A DNA stretch of 64,000 bases, taken from the NCBI GenBank assembly GCA_008933995.1, contig WARS01000013.1, forward strand, positions 2,286,721 to 2,350,720, in the 5' to 3' direction. Source of the stretch: Datnioides undecimradiatus (Eukaryota; Chordata; Actinopteri; Lobotiformes; Datnioididae). Shown here in pieces: positions 35,181 through 47,415 of this stretch; within the stretch, counting starts at the first letter, position 1, and the number at the start of each line of letters is the position of its first letter. Position numbers and translations under genes: made by a program. Under the pieces are notes generated by a model. It worked only from the letters and a program-made list of their open reading frames with translations. It ran no database searches and was not told where the DNA came from.

Positions 35181-38100
35181 CAGAGCATGGAACATTGATG
35201 TCAACAACACCAAGCGTTTCTTCCCATGCCGATTTAATGCAATCGAATTCTTGGATCGAATGGATCTAATTCTACTTTTTTGAACTGAATAATGTGCATG
35301 AAATCTGCAGTCTACGAATTTGCGATATTTTAAATAGACTACGACAAAACACATCCCTAATTTCCTCTTGCTTCTTCGACAGACGGAGCTCTTGCACCCC
35401 CGTATCTGTGTGCCCCTGTGGCTGGCCGCCCCTGCGTGTGCGAGACTCTGCTTCTTAAATGCCACTTATTTTAGGTGCATTAATTTAATGTCAGTCCCAG
35501 TTTCTGAAAATGAGAATGAATTACACTGACCTCCTCCTAAGTGAATTAACATGGGTGATTGTGGATGTAATTGCTAATTAGCATGACTCACTGCTTCTGC
35601 AGTCTCACAGGTGGACCATTAGAACAAGGCCATTAGATTAATACCAACTTTTCTTAAATGTGCGAGCCATTGTTCCTCTTTTGGGAGATCACTTCTTTTC
35701 AATGAAATGAAAAATGACTCTCGATATCACGGCGTGCACAGAAGTATAGTAAGTCTGCAGCAGACAGAGCAAAAGATTCAATTCCTATCACAAAAGGTTA
35801 GGGGAATCATCTTTCTTTGGACGGTGCAGCCTGCAGCCCTATTTTTCTTAAGATCTGGCAGCACACACAATCTCCCAGGCCATCAAATACTGAAGAGACA
35901 ATATCATAATGGGGGACACAAACAACCCTCTTGCCCCTTGACCTTATGATCTCATAAAAAACAAAAAGCTCCAAGCTCCTATACCTGTCCTGTCACTCTT
36001 TCCGGAGGCTGAAGTAGGTGAGCACCTTTGTTTGCTTAAATCAAAATCCAATACACTGCCCTGGCCCTTTCTCTGCCCTGTGTTCTGCCTCTCCAGCACT
36101 CAGCCACGGCTCCGCTCAAACAGATGCCCTTGACGTGTCATTAGGTTATTAACCTTTCAGGAGGTGAGCCGTGATTCAGGGGGGCATGGAGTCTCTGGAG
36201 GCTGCGCTGCAACACCACCAGATGACTCAGGCGAAAAGAACAGGGGAGATGTAGCGACAGAGAGAGAAGGGTGGATGAGAAGGGAGCGCGTAGTGCAGGT
36301 GTTTCTGACAAATGGAAAACAACAGATGTTTTAAAAAGTCTTGTTGTGTCGAGTCTCCGTGTCACTTCCTGAATGCATAAAGGCCTACAACTATTGCTCA
36401 CAGAGGAATGAAAAACAACGAATGTGCTATTTTGTCTGGATAGATATTAGTATCGTATATCACTGGTTGGATATCAGTCTTGTAGGGGAGCTGCAGCCTG
36501 GCTTCTTATGCGGCAAACAGCTTGTACACTTTACCAGGGGGTGTAGCAGTGCTTTGTCAAGCCTACATCCTGGGTTATGCCTCTGTGATAGACGCACAAA
36601 CTCTCATGTGGGCCAAACAACAGTGCAACTGGTTGTTGCTCTAAGAGTGTAAAGCTACACTGCATGGTTAACGGATGCCTAAATGCCCCCGCTTGCCTTT
36701 TATTTTAGATTTACATTCTCGACAATGCAGTGACATTGGGACCTGGTGTTCAAGCTTTGGGTGCTCAGGCAAGAGGACAAATTCATTATTAGTTCTGTTT
36801 TTCATGGGTTTTGTCAATAAAACAAATCAAACAAACAAAAAAAACAAAACAAACAACAACAAAATCAAATATCACAATTGGTATCTTTTAAAGGTGAGGT
36901 ATTTTTTATTTAAAAAAAATAAGGTTTTTAGTTTTTTTTATGATTATATTATAATGTGAAGCAGGTTCTAACAATAATATAATAATAATAATGTTATAAT
37001 ATAATATGAATATGAATGGACTGTGGCAAATACAGTTGTTTTGCTTCAGTTAGTGCAGGTAAGTGTCATCACACCTATTAAATCCCTATGAGCTAAAAGG
37101 GAAGCACATGTGACAAGTTTTGAATGTGCACGGAGATGATGGGGGGGTGTATGCCGCATTGTGCGTGTGCGTATTCAACGGTATGACTCAATTATACCTC
37201 AAGGTATTTTTGTCAATGCGAGAGAATTCCGAATGCAGCCAGAACTCATTACAAAAGCCCGCTTTACATATTGACTATGTGATGACAAACAATAGTGAAA
37301 GCCAGCAGTGATCCATAAATCCACAACAAAAGACTATTCATAATCATTTAACCTTCATGCCCAGTTTCATGCATATATAAAATAAGAACTTGACTCTTTT
37401 CTTTTGACTCTACACCTGTATTACGTGCACACCGGCTCCCATGGAGCTTCGGGGAGCAACAAAGGAGAGTTCCACATTAAATAAAAATGAGCAAAGCGAG
37501 GGAAGTTTCATTATTCATCTCACACTGGCATGCCCAACTCCCTAGCTTCCCGAAGGGAACACTATGAAATTTCAATTGGCATCATTCTATGTGTTGAGTT
37601 TTAATGTCAATATCGTAGACAGTCTTCAACAGCCTCGCAGCCTCCCTTCTGACTCCAACAAGACACTTCAAAAGAGCACTTCTCTGAATCCCTCAGTCTT
37701 GCATCAAAAATGTTAACCTTGGAGACATGCTAACTACCCGGCCGTGCATGTTCCCGAATTCCAATGAAGATTCTGATCATTCAAGACAAGGAGGAGAAGA
37801 GGAGTCAACCATGCCCTCCGCCCGTCGATCTGCCCATCTTCCCATCTGTCCACCAGTCTGCCTCTCTCTTTGAATCTCCAGCCTGCACGCCTTTATGTTC
37901 ACTCCATTCTTAGAAAAACTGCTGAATCAAGAGAAACTCTTTAAAAAATGAAAAGCTGCAGTTGAAACACGGCTGACATTTACTGTAAGGAATCAGCAGA
38001 GACGTACACTGAGCCCTTTGTTCTGCAGCGCTCATGTTTACACGCTGTCTTGCACATAAGCAAATAGCCAGCCGTTAAATAAGAACAGAACCCTCGTTCG

Positions 38101-41100
38101 ATGTTGTCTGAAGGCACAAAAAAAAATAAAAAAGCGACAATAACAACAACACAGCAAAGCTGAGCTGGTTCTTTTGGGGCTTGTGTGACTGCTGCTCACT
38201 TAGCCTCAGGTGTGGAGCTCTAATGGTTGGCAGCAAGGACTCCACCTGAGTGCCAATGTGCCCGTAATACTGCCAGAGCTTTGGAGGTACTATCAGAGGT
38301 ACTCTGGCAGGAATATTTGTGCAGGTGCTGTAGGTACGCTTTGGTGTATTACACAGTGACTGACACGCTATCCTCCAGCAACGTCATGTGACAAGACGTG
38401 AAATCCCACAAGACGGAAAGAAAACTTCCTGAAAGTTCATTATTTGCAGTTTTTTCCAATAATCTCCCCGATATGTAACGTCCAATTCCCCCGCAGAAAA
38501 TACAAAATAGATGCAATATAGAAAATATTGTAGCTACGCGCAACATGGTTAACAAACAAGCACACGATTCTTTGCCAACTCAGCAGTATTTGATCCCGGT
38601 ATGATCACTGTAAAGACAGCTTTCCAGGATCTAATTATCAGTGTGATGTCCTCAGGGTTTTCAGATTCTTAATAGCTGTAGTAAGCTGTACTGTCGTGAA
38701 TTATTCATCACTTAAAGACAGTGCAAAAGAATTTTTTTTTTATATTCAAGGAAAAAAGTTAGTTGTAATGACTGTGAACACAATGGCAATGGTTAAAAAA
38801 GCTGACATTGTGAAAAAGTTTGCAGTGGCACTGTGATATTAAAGATATTCTGAGGGGTGTGGATGTTAAGCTACAAGCCAAACTCCAGCTTTTTTTCCCC
38901 CCACTAGCTGTATCTACAGAGACCTACATGGAACTGACAGACCTCACCCCATCTGCTACTGCTGATGAAGGGCCCAGTAATTGTAAATAAAAATCTCTCT
39001 GGAAGTCAGTCAGCCTTCATTTCATTTGAACTGCAAAGAGACGGAAGAAAAAGAAATCCTCGTGTCCCACCATGCCCTCACTTAGTATATAAGGCGTTCA
39101 AATAATCCTGATAAAGTCCATCTCATGCGGCTGGGAACCTCAAGAAAAGCATTTCTACATAATGCGAGCTGTCCATCTGATAGACCTGTAAGGAATAGAT
39201 AGTCATCATCATCCCTGCGCATTTGGAACGCCCACGCAGCCTCTCAATCGTCTCATTTAAAGAGGGGCATGAATGGGAAGGGAAAATGTCATTAGTGCGA
39301 TAGGTAATCTGTTTCTGGAGAGGAATCAAAGATCATAATTAGATTTTCTTCAAGGCTGCTCAAAGCTTTTCAGAGTCTCAGCCTACTATCATATTAATGA
39401 TTGTAAGCCGACTGAGCTTGAGAAGGAGCTTGGTTGAAAAATGGCCACCTCCCCAAGTGCCCGCCTATAACTTAAATAAGATTAGAGCGAGTGCGCTGTC
39501 ATAGAAAACCGCCTCCGGAGTTCAAATGGATTGACAATATGTATGTTGTATTGTGTGTGAAAGAGGACAAATGTGAAGTGAGGAGCAGGGCGGGAAGAAA
39601 AATGATTTAACTGCAAAATGAAAAATCTCTGACAAAATGTTCTTCTCTTTAATCCAATACACTCCACTGACCGTTCACTAACCCCCTCCCCTGTACAGCG
39701 ACAGTCCAATCACAGCTTAGCGAGAGGGCGCGGGAAATAGTGACACTCAGCATTTAAAGAATCAGGAAGGCGGGTTGAGCTGACATTTTTACTGATGCTC
39801 ATGCTAATCATATGCCCATTTTATCATGCTAGGAGTAATTAGCTCTTCAACCCAACGCAAAAGCATGAAGATGAGTTGACTTGAAACACTAAAAGAGTCG
39901 AGCAGAGGGTTTGAAGCTGCTCAGGCACCTTAACTGTCCCCTCTATCAGTTCAACCAGCATAATCTCCTGTTTGCAGCCACAAAAGAGATGCATGCCTTT
40001 GTTGAAATAAAGGACACATCATTCATTGAAAAAGAATTCAGAGTGGTGAACCTGCCACCATTATCACATGGCAGAATGGTTTGACGGGTAACAAAAGGGG
40101 GTGGGGTTTAGCGAACAGTTAATTGCTAATAAAAACGGCTACACGATTCTGCAAATGAGAAACAAGAACAGTGATAACACAGAGTTAGCAGAATGTGGGA
40201 GCGTCACAGGTTGCATCAGACATGAAGCTAATTGAGTGCTTCACCCCTATAGCATATAGGAAGTTGACACTTCAAATCCCTCCGCTTCAGAACACATCCT
40301 GCTAATGAGCTTCACTTTGCTTCTAACATGCATTGAAAGGTTCACAGCTGGAGCTCTACACAGAACACCCAGTTTAGCAGAAAAGAAAATTCAGTAATCT
40401 GGATACACACTGGCACTGACGGTCACTCTAATCATGCTGCTGGATGACATGAAAATGTATTAGCAAGAGAAGAAGGATATTCTCCAATTAGGACGAGGAC
40501 TTTCCTGCACAGCTTACATCTGATCTGTTTCCTGTTAAGCATTAATGAACAGTTAACACTGAGCCAAACACCTCTGGTTCTCTGTGGTACTGTTTGCATC
40601 GTAGCGCTATATATACATACATATATACGTATATACACTCAATTGATTTTCACAAAAGTTTAACTGCATTACACAGTATTTGACGTGTACACTTGCACGA
40701 TATTCTTTGAGCTTGAACATGAGTTTGAATCCTACATGTAGCGGGACAGGACCATATTATTAATCATACTATTAATCAAAAATATTGATTTTGTCTCATT
40801 ACTGATGTTATGCTGATTTCGGCCAATTGCACTTTAACAGTCGCCCACGTTTTCAAATCCCTCAAAACCCATTCATGCTGAATTCGATTTCAAATACTTA
40901 CAGCCCCAATATGTAATTTTCCTTCAGTCTCATCAGGGTAGTCTTTTTCAAGGACGCGCGTGTATCAGGAGGTTGTGTGAAGATGCAACATATCTAAGCT
41001 GATGTGGAGAGGGTGTGCAGAGGGTGGATCTACAGTCACGGAAGAGCTATCTATGATCTGAGGTGCTATCGTTCTGAAGTGCTTTGCAAATTACAGTAAC

Positions 41101-41802
41101 AGTGCGACACGTGGAGCCCTATTAAAGCTGTGTTGTATTTCACACAGTTTTGGTCTCTCAAACTTGTGTTTTATCACAATTATGTATCAAACTTGAGGAG
41201 TTGTGTGGAGTTGTCGAATGTACCTCTGCCACTGGTGAACATGTTCTTGTTCTTCCTGTTTCTTCCCCTGGACAAAACTGTTAAATCAAGAGTGGAGAAG
41301 TTGTATTTGGCAAAGCCTGCTGATGTCTCTGAGTGGGAAGTTGTTACAAAATGACTTTTTCTTCCAGTTCATCGTCTCTTTCTCCAACTTGAGCTGACCA
41401 CCCATTGGCTGTTGGCAGGACGGCTCTCAGAGTCCCCTTGCCAAATGTTGGACAGCTTCACCTTACGCAAGCCTACAACATTGCCAGACTGGACCTGACA
41501 AAATCAAACACATTTGAAAAGTTGTACTTCGGCTCAAACTGGTGTAAAGTCATCTTGACTAAGTGCTCGGGGTGAAGGAAGAGAGTCGTCCGAATGTGAA
41601 GTTAAGAGGACGATCTAGTAGCTGAAGGATGTCTTCATGTCGACATCCATCCGTGATCATCCAACTAAACAAGGCTCTCTGCAACATGATTGGGACATCT
41701 GAACAGAAACTCTCCTTACCAAACCATTATGAGAACTAATATGAATTTAAATGCTTTTACTAATATGAACTATTCAAAATTATGAAGCTTAGGGTCAAAA
41801 TT
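35181..41802. other. Non-coding; simple repeats only
   Basis: No exon recognised. Contains an A-rich (AAAC)n-like tract at 36816-36870, AT-rich repeats near 36900-37015, and TA/CA-rich sequence near 40606-40636. Around 35540-35600 is a compact cluster of TAATTAG, TGACTCA and CAGGTG motifs. Confidence 0.4.
36816..36870. repeat. A-rich (AAAC)n-like low-complexity tract
   Basis: Imperfect AAAC/AACA units; possibly the tail of an old retroposon, but no body is recognised. Confidence 0.75.
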
Positions 41803-41925
41803 GTGCTAACAGCTAGCCTCGCTCCAACCAGAGGTAACAAAATCCACTTGCCACCTTTGAAGCTGACTAATTAACTGTTAATTAGTGAGCTCAATTCACA
41901 TACAACTTGCTTATTAACATGCTGA
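41803..41925. repeat. Anonymous fish interspersed repeat, copy 1
   Basis: The wording GCTAGCCT...CAAAATCCACTTGCCACCTTTGAAGC...TAATTAAC matches a dispersed teleost repeat and shares its core with the copy at 47296-47415. Limits approximate; non-coding. Confidence 0.55.
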
Positions 41926-44900
41926 CTGTCGTGTTTGATTGTTTTTTAAACTGTAATTATATGAAACCATCCATAACATGTCGTCCATTTAACTGTTAAC
42001 AGTCACCATGTCGGTCTATGTGGCTGTAGTGAGCGAGGCCCCCACATCTTGAATGAAATGACCACCGGGAGCATCCGACTGTACTACCTCAGAGGGATTT
42101 CTCTGTCAGCTTGCATTTTTGTTGCATCATGTCTCTCTTCCCTCCGTGGTGATGGGCTGCTTGTGCTGACGATCCTCCTCACTGCATTACAGCTCAATAA
42201 GAAGCCATTATCAATACCAAAGCCAGCGAAGACTGAAGAGACATTAAAACCCCTGTTTTCTCAAAGGGGTGCTGATTTAAATGCGAAAATGGGGTGCTGG
42301 CTGTTATCGCAAAGCTGAACGTGTCCTCTGAACCTCAAAGTGAGAAGTTTCGGGTTTCAGGCTGCTCAGTATAAACAGAGTATGTAGCCCAGTGCCGAAG
42401 TAATTACTCTCACATTGTATAAATCCATACTTTGTATTGTTCCCTGTTGCGCTTGTGTGACATTACTACTTATTTACTTTACCGCCTTTAAGGTCACAAT
42501 GAGCTCCGTCCATCTTTCCCTAACCCTGGCAACGTGTGCAGCCTCCACCCTGAAGCTTGCTTCATTTGGCCAGCTTGTCCATCACAGCTCTGCACCAGGT
42601 CAGTTTTGGCCTTTAAGGTTTTCTTTGGCCTGGAGGAGTCAGTGCAACTTTTGGGACGCACATGCACCACTCGTCTGTGCCTTGTTTCAGGGATGGTGTG
42701 CTTGCTTTTAGTTTTTCCTGTACAATGCCAGGGTAGCTGCAGGCCTCAGAAGGGTTTTAAAAAGTCTTGAATATTTTTTCCTTTAACATCAGTTGGAACT
42801 TTATTTTATTGTGGTTGTGGGCTGCAACAGATGTTATGCAACTATAAAAGACTGAAGCGAGATGGATTATGTCCATACCGACAGTAGCGCTGATCAAGTC
42901 ATAATGGGCTCAGCTGTCAATTTTTTATTTAACTTGTATTGCTTTGTGCAGGTTAATCCATCTATGGATTCTCTGCTGCTAGATGATCTGGACTATTTTA
43001 AAAAAGTAATCGTATGCCAGGAATACCTGCTCAAAAACCTGAAGAGGTGGTGATTGCAGTGAATGTAATCCTGGGTTCTGAAGAACTGCCCATCATTGAT
43101 TTTAAGTGACTTCAGCTCGTGTGCAAAAAAATGTCTGCAGCCACATGTTTCTTGACAAATACGCGACGCAATGAGCAGCAGAGCAGATGAAACTCCGAAG
43201 CCACAGGTAACAGCTGACATTTCAACCACATTTCCCTCTGAGGCACCATTTCCTGGCGACTGTACCCACACGCAGCGAGTAAAAAAAAAAAGAAAGAAAG
43301 AAGAAGGTAATTTCTATTCTAAAATCGCAAACAGAGCGGTGTTGACACGAGTATTTAATCACATCCAGGTAGTCAGAATCACCTGTAGTGGCGGATTTGC
43401 CTGGGCCATTTATATTCAAGGTTGATTACAAGTAGGGTGTCATTTGCATTATCAGAGACTCAGCACTAATGAGACTCCTGGTTTTAGGCCTTAATTGGAT
43501 TGCTTCACCGCAGTCCCTTATTGATATTTGCATGCCACAGTTCATCATGATAAGTAATGAGAAGATTATTCACTGGGGGTTTCCAATTGCAAACTCCATC
43601 TGTGAAGTAGAAGGGGCTCTGTCCACCCTGTGGCTCCCATGGGTGCTGAAAGGGCACAATGGCATGCGATGACAAACATACATGACCAGAATAGATGCAG
43701 AACATGTCTTCCGCTCTGACTACCGATCCACCTTTGGAGCTTATATCAGTTCCTGTTTACCATTTCACTAAGAGGCAGTTGTTGTTTACCTGCTCTGTGC
43801 TATTAAGGCTTCTACAAGACATAAATTTCCAGCGTGCAAGCCAAAATAAGACAAACATCTGCCAGGGAGCAAGGTAAGGGGATTAAAAAGAATGCAGCTA
43901 CCTTAGAGAAACATAATCCAAAAAGAAGCATTTGCAAAATAAAAGACCTGGGAATGGAGGCGCTCGGGTTCCTATAAGGCTAATTTCTTTCACTTTATGA
44001 GAAAAGACCTCCAGTCCACAAATCGACCATGTAAAACACTCACAAAGTCATCAATCACACTCACAGAGGGCCTCACAGCGTCATTATAATTCATATATTT
44101 TCCAGCAGAATCAACAGTCTGCTTGAAACATGTCAATAAAGCTGTGGGACCAAACCTTTGACTCATTAAGGCAGATGATGAAACAAAACCTGCTCATCAA
44201 GAACGCATTTGTCTAAAAATGAAAATGGCAAAATGTTTATGGAATGCTGTACAGATGGTGCTTTTCCTGTGGGCATCAGAGCGTGGAAGCACTTTGGCTG
44301 GAATTCAGAGAAATAACTTTCTGTCATTATAACTTGTCAATTAGCTGGGAAATGGCTGTGCATCTGCGTAGCTAATGTTGTGTTTCAAAATCGTCGTCAC
44401 ATCGCGCGTTTACACGTGCCGCGATTCATGCCCGCAGACGGGTTTCCAGAATAATTATTCACCTGCTTCTCCATTTTTCATGAGTCTTCGTAGGAAAAAG
44501 ATGAAACTATTGCCTTCTTATATTCCTCACTCCTCCTTTTCCAATAAGCTTCATCTTGATTTTTCGTATGTATCTGCGCTTAAGACACAGGACTTTGCAT
44601 ACATCTGAGGTTCGACAGCCCAGTGTGTCTATTTTTCAAAGAGTCGAATTGAAACTATCTAATAGGGAAGTGAGGTTTGCTGTTAGCTCTGCCTCATCCC
44701 TGAGCTTCCACTTTGGACAACTCCAAGGTCCATGACTGCTGGTTTGCTGCAGTGTGAACTGCATTAAAAGCGAACGTCTCTGCTTGATAGTCAGCTCTCA
44801 GGAAAATGAAGCAGGGCTGGCGAAAGAACCACATGCTGTTGTTGTTTCACTGATTTTTACAATTTTCCCAAATGCATTTCAGCACCTGGGGGTTTGATTT

Positions 44901-45298
44901 AATGGATGGACAGATAACATGGCTGTAATGGATTCATGTGCATATGAAGATACATCTCTGCTAAATTAGAGGCCATTTTCAGATCATGTTGCATTCGGGG
45001 TCTTTAAAAGGACATCCCGAAAAGGCCACACTGTTTTGCTGCAGTGGTTTCAAACCTTGCTGTCATGTCAGACATGAAATGGCTACATCTGCAACTGTCG
45101 AAGCATTGGTCTCTTCTGACCTGAGCTGGGAGATGGGAATACACCCAGAGCAGTATTTGACACCTCAGTGAATCTCATTACCATAAAGCAGGGTAGAGAA
45201 AAAGCCGCACTTACGCAGCATGAAATATATAACAGTGTCCCCCAGCCAGCTGTGCTGTCATAGCTCATGGTTGAGGCATGACGCATGCCACAAATGAG
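41926..45298. other. Non-coding, nothing recognised
   Basis: No exon, RNA gene or named repeat found on either strand. Confidence 0.4.
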
Positions 45299-45301
45299 CA
45301 A

Positions 45302-45332
<31 letters not shown>

Positions 45333-45344
45333 ATATATATATAA
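45299..45344. repeat. (AAAT)n(AT)n microsatellite
   Basis: About eight AAAT units followed by AT repeats. Confidence 0.95.
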
Positions 45345-47295
45345 ACAAAACATTGCAGTGTTTATTTCCTTTACGGTGCGGTGAATGAATAAAAGTGGTG
45401 GCAGCCTCCTGCCGGTCTCAGAGTGGTCAGTGCGGCATAAACTTGGCTATGGTTCCCACCGCTTGGCCTCTCCTGCTTTATCTAATCACTCAGACATGGC
45501 CAGGCCTCAGGCATGCTGCCCTAACTCTACACTAGCTCCGGGCAAGGTTGAGGCAGAGGGTACACATTGGCTAAAAGCACATCCACAATCATATCCCCAA
45601 GATTATCTACAGTAACACCCAGACATCCTCCGCACGTCTCATCTCCTTCCACTCACTTATTTTATCGGTTGGTTTTATATTCATGTGAAATGGACATTTT
45701 TGTTGCAGAGCAAAAACCTCAGCAAATGAATTATGAGACGTGAGCAGAACAGCTGATTAAAGGCGCATAATGAATGAAATATGGAGCGAGGGTCTGCTAA
45801 TTCTGCTCATAATTAATTAAAAATAATTCTGCTCGTAACCTTGTTCTCACAAGACAAATAAGAGCACAATTTAGCCTTTACACAATCTTAAAGACTCTGT
45901 GCACATGCAAATTAGATGCTTTAAGGAGAATATAACTGGATAGTTTTAATATTTGAGCCGACCAAATATTTTACCTGTGCGAGCCTTCCTTCCCTTTGGA
46001 TTGGCCAAGCTGGCGGTAATATGTTTTTAGGGGAGTTATGATTCAGCTAATCGAAACAAACGACCCACTTCTTGCCACAAAAACGGGAAAATGAACATCT
46101 CACCACCTTCAACACCACAGATGTTGAGGAGTGTTCAAAGAACGGCTACAAACTTTTGGTTGTGTGTGAAGTTCCTCTGCAGACCAAGAGTCTGACTTTC
46201 CTCCTGTGCCCTGAAGGGCCTCATCCAGCCATAAACTCAGATATGTTGCATCAGTAATCTCTCCACCTCTCCTTGTGTCTTATTGGCCGCAGGTTTAATG
46301 AGGCATCAAAGCAGCGAGGGATCTCAGAGAAGCGAGGCCTCCTCGGCATGCTTCCTCTGATGGTCTGGCAGATGCAGCACTTTCAAAGCATAAAGACTCG
46401 GGTCTGGATGAACGATGGTTGACGGCTTCCAAAGGAGAGCTGGCTGCCAACATCGTGGGGGAACTTTTTAGAACTATATTTTGTTTTGTTTTGTGAAGCG
46501 TTACATGTACAGTCCAAAAAACAATGGAAAATTTCCTTTTCCAACGTTACCTGAGAGGGAGATCAGGACAATACTGTCAGGACTTTCTGATATTCAGCTG
46601 CAGACACTGTAGACCCACAATACTTCTGTTCATGGTTCTATCTGAAACACGTGCACAGCAGCTTCTGCAGCTAAACACCTTCTACTTTACACAAGCTCAA
46701 GCTAAACTTGTTATTAAACATTTACGCCTTCTATTCTTCAAAAGGCATCAGGAAAGAGAGGGAGACAGTTCTGATTGGTTGAGCTAAGCATACTGGAGTG
46801 TCCAGGCTTGACATGCCCAGCACAGGAACTAGTCCAATAGTGTAGTAGATACCCGTTGAAGGTGGGTTGAGACCACTGCCACCTAAACACTAGTATTTTT
46901 CATATTAAATCAATGCAGCACCTGAAAAACCTCACAAAACAAACCACTCTGGCTTGCACATTTAATTTTAATCTAGTAGATTTTTCACATCTCTTTGTAT
47001 CATTGCTTTATTGATGCCTCAACAGTCACGGCCACCAGGTTGGAGCAGGTGTACCCCACCTGTTAAAATATGAAACGCTGACTAGGAGAGATGTTTCAAA
47101 GGCTACAATGACGCCTTCATGATGAACACTGTGGTACAACCAGCAAAGCCTTCATCTTCCTGAAAAATATTACACTCTCTCTGAATGGCGCTCAAGTGAA
47201 AAGAAACTTAAAAGCAGCTGAGTTTTGTATTTGCCAACCTCCAGAAGCTACAGTGACCATAATGACCTTCCTCCTAAGAGAAACGACAAGAAGGG

Positions 47296-47415
47296 AGTTA
47301 GCTTAGCTTAGCTAAGACTAAAGCTAGCCTGGGTGTGTCCAAAAGTTAAATGGAGTCTGAAGACCAGTACATCCTAAATATTAATAATTAACACATTATA
47401 ACTGCTTTGTTTGTG
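47296..47415. repeat. Anonymous fish interspersed repeat, copy 2
   Basis: GTTAGCTTAGCTTAGCTAAG followed by AAAGCTAGCCTGG and, after a diverged middle, TAATTAACACATTATAACTG. Same orientation and partial core (GCTAGCCT..., TAATTAAC) as the copy at 41803-41925. Limits approximate. Confidence 0.55.

Noticed and set aside
34836-35465. 209-codon minus-strand open frame
   Set aside because: It overlaps mariner-like transposase remnants that lie in other frames, and its own product matches no family.
42415-42770. Overlapping Cys-rich plus-strand frames suggesting a secreted peptide
   Set aside because: No signal-peptide followed by a conserved cysteine pattern, and two overlapping frames of similar length point to chance.
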